Positions 56,637 through 64,000 of a stretch of 64,000 nucleotides of DNA are shown here, piece by piece. Each line of letters starts with the position of its first letter. Positions within the stretch are counted from its first letter, which is position 1. The notes below the pieces were generated by a model. It searched no databases. It saw only the letters and a program-made list of their open reading frames with translations, and was not told the DNA's origin. The stretch lies in assembly GCA_902580215.1 (NCBI GenBank), contig CACHJT010000002.1, positions 1 through 64,000 on the forward strand, written 5' to 3'. The translations under genes and the position numbers were made by a program. Source of the stretch: an uncultured Candidatus Actinomarina sp. GTDB taxonomy: Bacteria > Actinomycetota > Acidimicrobiia > Actinomarinales > Actinomarinaceae.

Positions 56637-57899
56637 TTATTTAAATTTGTCTTTAAACGTTTTTTCGTCGACGTTTTTATTAACTTGATTTTTTAAATCT
56701 GGAAATTCTAGTTTAAATTCTTTTTCAAGCTCTTTTTTTAATTCTTCAGCAGATAAATTGTTAAAAATTTCTTCTTGAATTTTTCTATAAGCTGTATCTC
56801 TATCAACCCCGTTATTCACAAGATATGAAAGATATTTTTGACTTACAGATTTATTTTTTGCATCTTCAAGGTTCAAATTTATTTGTTCATAATTTATAAC
56901 TAGGTGTTTTAGTATTGAATTCAACTCAATACTCATAAAACTAATAAGGTGAAAAGCATCTGGGAGCATAATCCTTTCAACTGAAGAATTAGAAATGTCT
57001 CTTTCGTTCCATAAAACCATATTCTCTAAGCTAGTGCTCACATAAGATCTCATTATTCTTGCTAACCCGGTTATTCTTTCGCTACCAATAGGATTCTTTT
57101 TGTGTGGCATTGCTGAAGAACCTTTTTGCCCATCTTTAAATGATTCGTACATTTCAGATATCTCAGAACGCTGATAGCTACGTATGTTTGTAGCAATCCT
57201 CTCAAAAGTAGATGCGAGTATTCCAAGTGAGCTAACAACCTCTGCATACCTGTCTCTACTTACAATCTGATTTGCAAACTGTTCAGGTTTTAAATTCAAT
57301 TTTTTAAGTGTAAGCTTCTCCATTTCCGAAGTTACTACTGAGTGGTTTCCAACTGGGCCACTTAATTTACCAAAAGAAATATTATTTTTAGAATTTTCAA
57401 GTCGATTCAATCCTCGAGCAATTTCTAGATGCCAGTTGCCAAAGATATTTCCTAAAAAAGTTTCTTCTGCGTAAACACCATGAGTTCTTCCAATAATCAA
57501 GGTATCTTTTTCTTGCACAGCTTTTTCCTGTAAAGTTGAAAGCAAATCGTTTACTAAATCCTTAATATAATCAAGTGACTGCATAATTAAAACGCTATTT
57601 GCAGTATCTACTATGTCCGAGCTTGTTAATCCATAATGTATCCAATTAGAACCTTCACCAACTTTTTTTTGCAATATATCAACAAATGAAGCTAAGTCAT
57701 GGTTTGTAATCTCCTCTTGTTTATACACTTCATTCTTTTGAACAACTGATTGATTTATTTTTTTAGCGATTCCATTTTCAGCTACGTCTAACTCCTCTAG
57801 TGTCTCAACATATTTTTCTTGAACCAATTTCCATGTATCGAATTTGTTTTGATCGTCCCAAATAGAATTAATTTCTGGATTTAAATATCTCTCAATCAT
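56637..57899 (-). CDS. purB: Adenylosuccinate lyase
   Basis: WIHYGLTSSDIVDTA, GRTHGVYAEETFLG, GSSAMPHKKNPIGSERITG. Confidence 0.97.
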   Translation of the reverse strand: MIERYLNPEINSIWDDQNKFDTWKLVQEKYVETLEELDVAENGIAKKINQSVVQKNEVYKQEEITNHDLASFVDILQKKVGEGSNWIHYGLTSSDIVDTANSVLIMQSLDYIKDLVNDLLSTLQEKAVQEKDTLIIGRTHGVYAEETFLGNIFGNWHLEIARGLNRLENSKNNISFGKLSGPVGNHSVVTSEMEKLTLKKLNLKPEQFANQIVSRDRYAEVVSSLGILASTFERIATNIRSYQRSEISEMYESFKDGQKGSSAMPHKKNPIGSERITGLARIMRSYVSTSLENMVLWNERDISNSSVERIMLPDAFHLISFMSIELNSILKHLVINYEQINLNLEDAKNKSVSQKYLSYLVNNGVDRDTAYRKIQEEIFNNLSAEELKKELEKEFKLEFPDLKNQVNKNVDEKTFKDKFK

Positions 57900-57900
57900 T

Positions 57901-59172
57901 TTAAATTACTATATTTTCTGTTCTCTCAGGCCCAACAGAGATGAACGTAATGGGTACTTCAATAAAGTCTTCAATTGCTTTTATATAAGTTTGTGCATTT
58001 TTTGGCAAGTCTTCAAAATTCTTTACAGAGGAAATATCTTCTGTCCAGCCATCAAAAGCTTGATAAACAGGCTCAGCTTTATAATGAATACTCTCTTTAT
58101 ATGGATAATCTGTAAAAAGCTCATTTTCATATTTATATCCAATACATAAATTTATTTCTTCTAGTCCTGAGAGAACGTCAAGTTTAGTTATAAATAGCTC
58201 AGTTAAAGAATTAACTCTTACTGAATACTTCAAAGAAATTAAATCAAGCCAACCACACCTTCTTCTACGACCCGTAACTACACCAAACTCTGCACCTTTT
58301 TCGATTAGGTAGTCACCAATCTCATTTTTTTGTTCTGTAATAAATGGTCCACTTCCAACTCGAGATATATAGGCTTTTGTTACTCCAACAATACGGTCTA
58401 TATTTTTTGGACCAACTCCGGATCCAGTAGCAGCGTTTCCTGCAGATGTATTTGAGCTAGTTACAAATGGATAAGTTCCATGATCTATGTCGAGAAGTGT
58501 ACCTTGGGCCCCTTCAAATAAAATTGTTTTATTCTCTTTAATAGCATTTTCAATTAAAAGTGAGGTGTCTTTTATATGGTTATTAACAATATCTTTATAA
58601 CCATTAAATTCTTCAATTATTTCCTCAGCTACCAAAGGAGGTCGTTCGTAGATTTTTGTAAGAGTGAGGTTTGTTTCTTCGATATTCGATTTTACTTTTT
58701 TTTCAAATACTTCTTGGTCTAACAAGTCTTGTACCCTTATGCCACGTCTCTGTATTTTGTCCGCATAACAAGGGCCAATACCTTTTTTTGTAGTTCCTAT
58801 TTTGTTTTTTCCTAAACTTTCTTCGATTAACTCATCAAGTAATTTGTGATAGGGCATTATAAGATGAGCGTTTGGTGAAATAGCTAACTTCTCAGTATCT
58901 ATGTTTTTTTCTTTTAACATTTTGAGCTCTTGTTTTAAAAAGCCCAAGTCTATTACACACCCTGAACCGATTACTGGAACACAGTCGGGATATAGAACTC
59001 CAGAAGGTGTTAAAGACAAAGCAATTTGATCTTCTCCAACTACAATTGTGTGACCAGCATTGTTTCCACCTTGAAATCTGACAACAAAATCAGCTGTTGA
59101 AGCAAAAAAATCTGTGACTTTACCCTTACCTTCATCTCCCCACTGGGCGCCGAGAACTACGGTAGTGGTCAA
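57901..59172 (-). CDS. purA: Adenylosuccinate synthetase
   Basis: GAQWGDEGKGKVTDFFA, FQGGNNAGHTIVV, FEGAQGTLLDIDHGTYPFVTSSN. Confidence 0.98.
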   Translation of the reverse strand: MTTTVVLGAQWGDEGKGKVTDFFASTADFVVRFQGGNNAGHTIVVGEDQIALSLTPSGVLYPDCVPVIGSGCVIDLGFLKQELKMLKEKNIDTEKLAISPNAHLIMPYHKLLDELIEESLGKNKIGTTKKGIGPCYADKIQRRGIRVQDLLDQEVFEKKVKSNIEETNLTLTKIYERPPLVAEEIIEEFNGYKDIVNNHIKDTSLLIENAIKENKTILFEGAQGTLLDIDHGTYPFVTSSNTSAGNAATGSGVGPKNIDRIVGVTKAYISRVGSGPFITEQKNEIGDYLIEKGAEFGVVTGRRRRCGWLDLISLKYSVRVNSLTELFITKLDVLSGLEEINLCIGYKYENELFTDYPYKESIHYKAEPVYQAFDGWTEDISSVKNFEDLPKNAQTYIKAIEDFIEVPITFISVGPERTENIVI

Positions 59173-59372
59173 TTTTTTCTCCTTAGATACAACATAAAAT
59201 AATAATGCGGTTTTCTTCTAAACAGTAGGAGTTTCTTAGCGAATTTATATTAAATTGCAAACAGTTTGTTTATTAACATAATTTTTCGTTGATACATATA
59301 TGTAACTATATTAAATTAATAACATACGGCTTCTAATGAAGCTGTCTACTTTTAATTAAAAGGAGATAAACA

Positions 59373-60452
59373 TTGAATAAAAAAGCAATTGTTTTTCTTT
59401 TAGTATTTGCAATGGTAATCGTCGCTTGTGGAGACACAACCGAAGAAGCTGCTGTTGAAGCTACTGAAGAAGAACATGACCACGAAGGGGAATCAACTCT
59501 TGAACAAGTTCAAGAAAGAGGATTCCTTAAGTGCGGTGTTAGCACTGGTGCAACTGGATTCACTGAAGTAGGGGACGACGGTTCTTATTCAGGATTTGAC
59601 GTTGACTACTGTTATGCAGTTGCTGCTGCTGTTTTCGGCGATTACAGTAAAGTTGAGTTTAAGCAACTTACTGCTGCTGAAAGATTCACAGCACTTAGCG
59701 CTGGTGAAATCGACGTGTTAATAAGAAACACAACATGGACTCAAAGCCGAGACACTGAGCTTGGTAATGATTTTGGACCAACAACTTACTTTGACGGTCA
59801 ACAATTAATGGGTAGAGTTTCTGATGGACTTTCTTCATCTTCAACTCTTGCTGACATTGATGGTCTAAGAGTATGTACAAATGCTGGTACAACCACTGAA
59901 AAGAATATTACAGAAGGTGCTGGACTTGTAGGAGCTACTATTGAGCTCGTTACAGTTGAAGCATTCTCAGAAGCAATTGACAAGTTCATTGCAGGTGAGT
60001 GTGATATTGTAACAACAGACGGTTCAGGATTAGTTGGTAGAAGAGCAGTTAATGATGCTCTTAATGACTGGGCAATTTTCCCACAATCACCAATTTCTAA
60101 AGAACCATTAGGTCCAACATACAGATCAAATGACAGCCAATGGGCTGACATCATTAACTGGGTTGTTTATGCAACAATCATTGCTGATGAGTATGGAGTT
60201 ACAAGAGCTAACATCGACTCATTTGACTATGATGCTGCACCAGAAATGGGTAGATTATTTGGTAAGAATGACGGAGAGCTTCAAACAAAGATGGGTCTTA
60301 GTGCTGATGCGTATTACAACGTTGTTAAGCAAATCGGTAACTACGACGAAATCTTCTCACGAAACCTAAATCCATTAGGTCTCTACAGAGAAGGTGGAGC
60401 TAACGCTCGCTGGACAGAAGGCGGATTAGTTTACGCACCACCAGCAAGGTAA
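59373..60452 (+). CDS. General amino-acid ABC transporter substrate-binding protein (AapJ-like lipoprotein)
   Basis: Lipobox-like VFAMVIVACG; RGFLKCGVSTG, GFDVDYCYAVAAAVFGD; TTG start. Confidence 0.9.
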   Translation: MNKKAIVFLLVFAMVIVACGDTTEEAAVEATEEEHDHEGESTLEQVQERGFLKCGVSTGATGFTEVGDDGSYSGFDVDYCYAVAAAVFGDYSKVEFKQLTAAERFTALSAGEIDVLIRNTTWTQSRDTELGNDFGPTTYFDGQQLMGRVSDGLSSSSTLADIDGLRVCTNAGTTTEKNITEGAGLVGATIELVTVEAFSEAIDKFIAGECDIVTTDGSGLVGRRAVNDALNDWAIFPQSPISKEPLGPTYRSNDSQWADIINWVVYATIIADEYGVTRANIDSFDYDAAPEMGRLFGKNDGELQTKMGLSADAYYNVVKQIGNYDEIFSRNLNPLGLYREGGANARWTEGGLVYAPPAR

Positions 60453-60474
60453 TTTTTACCTATTTATAATTAGT

Positions 60475-60498
60475 AAAAGGGGCTTTTAGCCCCTTTTA
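60475..60498 (+). terminator. Hairpin between substrate-binding protein and permease genes
   Basis: AAAAGGGGCTtttAGCCCCTTTT. Confidence 0.75.
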
Positions 60499-60535
60499 CT
60501 TTGAATAACAAAACTGAATCTGATAGGATTTATTT

Positions 60536-62335
60536 ATGAAAAATGTGCTTAAGACACTCTCGTTTTTTAGGAACGTAGTATTTCTTAAGTGGGCTTCACA
60601 AATAGTATTTTTAGTAGGTCTTCTTTATATCATCTGGAGCTATATCCAAAATGCAGTTGTTAATCTTGAACAAACTAATATTGCTTTTTCATGGGGATGG
60701 TTAGGAGAAACACCAGGGGTTTCGATTGCAGAAGGAATGTACACCCTTCCTAATTCAGGTCGACAGATGATCCAAGTCGGGATGCTAAACATGTTAAGGG
60801 TCACAGTTACAGGTATATTTGCAGCAACATTTTTGGGTACATTTCTTGGTATTGCTCGTTTATCAAAAAACTATATAGTAGAAAAGACTTCAACAGGTTT
60901 ATTAGAAGTTGTTCGTAATGTTCCTCTGTTAGTACAAATTTTCTTTTTTCAAGCTTTTGTATTAACTTTTCCTAGATTAGAAGTTTTTGATGTAGGAACT
61001 TACAATCTACATGTAAGTGCAAAAGGTATCGCATTTCCTTGGTTAAACAGACAACCTACAGCATATTTATTCTGGGTTTATTTACTAGCTATTTTTATTT
61101 TGGCCAACAAAATTTATAAGTGGAGAGTACAAATCCTTGAAAGAGAAGGTAGAGAAACTAGGCCTTTTCTTTGGTCAGTTGGAATCTTTTTTGGATTACT
61201 GGTTGCTGGCTGGTATGGAGGATATCGAGTTATGGGCGTTATCGGATTCTTAGCTGGATATATTTCAACTGGCGTTGATCTTTTACCTGCTATTTTTTAT
61301 CAGATACTTTTTTCTTCGGTTGCTGTATTCATTGGTTTTAGGACTACAAAGAAGTTTATTGATAGCAAAAAATCAGAAGAAGCACAGGGAATTTATAGCG
61401 ATGACGATTACTTTAAAATTATATTAAATGTAGTAGTCGTATTGCTAGTCGTTGTCTTAATGTTTTCTTCTGTAGGGTTAGGACTTTCTAACTTCTTAGT
61501 TGGTGACGAAATTGTTTTCAAAGCAGATTGGGGGGTTCCTCAATTTTTTGAAGGAGTTAATAATAAACTATATTGGAACCCAGAGGCAAAAATTGTATTA
61601 GAACCTCAGTTGGATGGTATGAAGAGAGCTGAGATCATAGATTGGATTGCTGTTCCTGGTACAGAAGTTAGAAAAGGTGATGTTGTAGCAAGAGCTACTG
61701 CAAAAGACCTGAAAGGTGATTTAAATCAAGAGATTTCAATTTATGCAAAATATACAGGTGTCATCGAAGAGGTTTTTGTATCTAATGGAGATACTGTAAA
61801 AGTAGAAGAAAAAACTTATGATATTCGAGTAACAGATAGTAAACCATTAGAACTATCAAGACCAAAAGTCGAACAAATTGGAACTACTAAGTTTAAAAGA
61901 TATGCTGAAGGATTCGGCAAGAGCCTGTCTGTGGGGTATTTTGCTATTTGGCTTGGCGTCGTTCTCTATACTGCGATATTTATTTCTGAAGTAGTAAGAG
62001 CTGGAATAATGGCAGTTTCAAAAGGACAATCTGAAGCAGGTCTATCTCTTGGACTTGGACGTGGTGCCTTATTGAGGCTAGTAGTTTTACCACAGGCAAT
62101 TAGAGTAATGCTTCCTCCAATGGGCAATCAGTATCTAAACCTTGCCAAGAACACGTCTTTAGGTATAGCAGTAGCATATCCAGAAATTGTTGCAGTAGGT
62201 CAAACTTTATATAACCAAGAGGGACAGACACTACCAGTATTTTTAATCTGGATGGCGTTTTACAGTACAGTAAGCTTGACTATTTCAACAATAATAAATT
62301 ATTACAATAGAAAAATGAAGATAGTGGAGAGGTAA
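60536..62335 (+). CDS. Amino-acid ABC transporter permease (AapQ-like) with inserted biotinyl/lipoyl-like domain
   Basis: C-terminal EVVRAGIMAVSKGQSEAGLSLGLGRGALLRLVVLPQAIRVMLPPMGNQYLNLAKNTSLG EAA loop; insertion about 61511-61890. Confidence 0.9.
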   Translation: MKNVLKTLSFFRNVVFLKWASQIVFLVGLLYIIWSYIQNAVVNLEQTNIAFSWGWLGETPGVSIAEGMYTLPNSGRQMIQVGMLNMLRVTVTGIFAATFLGTFLGIARLSKNYIVEKTSTGLLEVVRNVPLLVQIFFFQAFVLTFPRLEVFDVGTYNLHVSAKGIAFPWLNRQPTAYLFWVYLLAIFILANKIYKWRVQILEREGRETRPFLWSVGIFFGLLVAGWYGGYRVMGVIGFLAGYISTGVDLLPAIFYQILFSSVAVFIGFRTTKKFIDSKKSEEAQGIYSDDDYFKIILNVVVVLLVVVLMFSSVGLGLSNFLVGDEIVFKADWGVPQFFEGVNNKLYWNPEAKIVLEPQLDGMKRAEIIDWIAVPGTEVRKGDVVARATAKDLKGDLNQEISIYAKYTGVIEEVFVSNGDTVKVEEKTYDIRVTDSKPLELSRPKVEQIGTTKFKRYAEGFGKSLSVGYFAIWLGVVLYTAIFISEVVRAGIMAVSKGQSEAGLSLGLGRGALLRLVVLPQAIRVMLPPMGNQYLNLAKNTSLGIAVAYPEIVAVGQTLYNQEGQTLPVFLIWMAFYSTVSLTISTIINYYNRKMKIVER

Positions 62336-64000
62336 TGGTTGATTTAATAAAAAAGAACGCAAAGTCATTACAAGAGAGCTTGTTCTCCTCAGTTGGATCT
62401 GCAGTTTTAACTGTTGCTACAACTTATCTTGTAATTAATTTTTTCAGAGGCATGCTTGGTTTTGCATTAACATCGGATAAAGATTGGCTTGCGGTTTTAA
62501 ATAATATGCAGCTCTACATGGTTCAAGCATATCCAGAGGAAGATTTCATTAGAGTTTGGCTGTCAGTTGGACTTACTTTTGTTCTTGCAGGATTATCTAT
62601 TGGTATTTGGAGAAGTGATGATAGGGTAAAAAGCTCACAAGTCTTCAATTCATTTTTTAAAGGGGGATTAGGTGTATTGTTCTTTACAATTATTGCTCCA
62701 ACAAATGCAAGCTTCATGGGAAATGACGGATCGGTCATAACAGAAGAAGTCTTTTCTATGGATACAAGGTTAGGAATCTTAATTCCGGTTGCTGTTTTCT
62801 GTGTAATATTTTTTAGTATTCGCTTTACAAATATTAAGTTTACTGTAAACAGCTCTGACATGGTTTTCTTTTATTTATTTATTCCAGTAGCACTTCTTTG
62901 GTTTGTAAAACTTCCTACTATTCAACTTGATCAAAATAATGAAAGAATTATTCCTGACCCTGTTATGCCTATAGCTGATACTACAAAAATTCCTTGGACA
63001 GTTATTTTTGTATCATTTTTACTTAGTTATTTTATTGGGATGTATCTTAAAAATATAAAAAGTATTAAGTCAATCATGTCTTTGTCTTGGTTTCTATTAC
63101 CTCTTTTAATTTTTTCTTGGATTTTTAAAAAACCACAAATTGATATGTCAGTTGTGCTTGGCAGTGACCTTCCTATTTTTGGCGTTTTCTTACTTTGGGG
63201 CTTTCTAGTGATTACTTTTGTAAACAACTCTATATTTAAAAAATATTACTCAACCTACTTAGGAGTAACTTTCCTTCTAACACTTGTTGGAGTGTTCTCT
63301 GGTTTACCAATGTTGGCTAAAACTTGCTTACTCTTGATTGCGTTATTCTCAGTTGTGGTTCCAGCTGTATCAACCTCGTCACAGGGTAAAAGAAGTCTTT
63401 TGATCGTGTGGGCGGTTGCATTGGTTACTCTTACCTTCTTACTTAGAGGAGGAGCATCAGATACTGGTATAGTTGTTCCCGGTTCAAGTATTTTCGGAGG
63501 CTTCTCATTAACATGGCTTCTTGCCATATTTGGAACATATGTCTCATTCCCGCTTGGAGTTTTATTGGCTCTGGGAAGAAACTCAAAACTACCAATAATT
63601 AGAATTGTTTGTACTGGAATTATTGAATTAACTAGGTCTGTGCCTTACATCACCTGGTTATTTTTTGCAAGCGTTACGTTAGCAGTGTTTTTACCTGCAG
63701 GAGTTGAGTTCAACTTAATAGTTAGAGTCTTGATGGTGACAGCTTTTTTCAGTGGAGCATACTTTGCAGAAAATATTAGAGGAGGTTTGCAATCCATTCC
63801 TAAAGGACAATATGAAGCTGCTGATGCAATAGGAATGAGTCCATTTCAAAAGATTTCTTTAATTATTATGCCTCAGGCCCTAAGAGCAGTTATACCTACT
63901 CTTGTTAGTAGTGCTATAACAGCTTTTAAAGATTCAAGCCTTGTAACAATTATTGGATTATTTGACTTTCTTACTATAGGAAAAACTGTTATCGGAAATC
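62335..64000 (+). CDS. Amino-acid ABC transporter permease (AapM-like), truncated by window end
   Basis: Open to the window edge; GLQSIPKGQYEAADAIGMSPFQKISLIIMPQALRAVIPTLVSSAITAFKDSSLV; TAATG overlap with previous gene; not in ORF track. Confidence 0.9.
   Translation, partial: MVDLIKKNAKSLQESLFSSVGSAVLTVATTYLVINFFRGMLGFALTSDKDWLAVLNNMQLYMVQAYPEEDFIRVWLSVGLTFVLAGLSIGIWRSDDRVKSSQVFNSFFKGGLGVLFFTIIAPTNASFMGNDGSVITEEVFSMDTRLGILIPVAVFCVIFFSIRFTNIKFTVNSSDMVFFYLFIPVALLWFVKLPTIQLDQNNERIIPDPVMPIADTTKIPWTVIFVSFLLSYFIGMYLKNIKSIKSIMSLSWFLLPLLIFSWIFKKPQIDMSVVLGSDLPIFGVFLLWGFLVITFVNNSIFKKYYSTYLGVTFLLTLVGVFSGLPMLAKTCLLLIALFSVVVPAVSTSSQGKRSLLIVWAVALVTLTFLLRGGASDTGIVVPGSSIFGGFSLTWLLAIFGTYVSFPLGVLLALGRNSKLPIIRIVCTGIIELTRSVPYITWLFFASVTLAVFLPAGVEFNLIVRVLMVTAFFSGAYFAENIRGGLQSIPKGQYEAADAIGMSPFQKISLIIMPQALRAVIPTLVSSAITAFKDSSLVTIIGLFDFLTIGKTVIGN

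Noticed and set aside
1-64000. CRISPR arrays, transposases, integrases, prophage or defence islands
   Set aside because: No regularly spaced repeats or recognisable mobile-element or defence proteins found by reading the translated ORFs and intergenic regions.

Overview
This 64 kb window is a compact, AT-rich bacterial chromosome segment with about 60 protein genes, many overlapping by ATGA/TAATG. It carries 6 tRNAs and no rRNA, CRISPR array or mobile element that I could see. CrgA, PknB with PASTA repeats plus a PP2C phosphatase, a COX24/bS22-like micro-protein, F420-type PPOX proteins, DUF3159 and PAC2 suggest a streamlined, probably marine actinobacterium (Actinomarina/Acidimicrobiia-like). 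That placement is inference only. Recognised housekeeping content: metal ABC transporter (ZnuABC-type), trpB2, ABC/FtsX exporter, M20 peptidase, MutY, pknB/pstP, serS, tadA, dGTPase, dnaX, murJ, lysC-asd, dcd, copA/copZ, M3 peptidase, lnt, MscS, purB-purA and an AapJQM-type amino-acid ABC transporter. The observations most worth a second look are: (1) a SelW/Rdx-family gene with an in-frame UGA in the CxxC position (CVVU) followed by a bSECIS-like hairpin, coupled to a TSUP permease and missing from the ORF track; (2) a Trp-rich leader peptide (MYKVTNWNWWTLHM) with terminator and antiterminator in front of trpB2; (3) a five-gene cluster of paralogous membrane proteins and internally duplicated ABM-like proteins; (4) a 12-aa peptide MMCPECGCEDES with a very strong Shine-Dalgarno; (5) an amino-acid ABC permease with a biotinyl/lipoyl-like (barrel-sandwich) domain inserted; (6) a TPP riboswitch controlling an SSS transporter plus an S9 peptidase; (7) a DnaX without its zinc-binding module.
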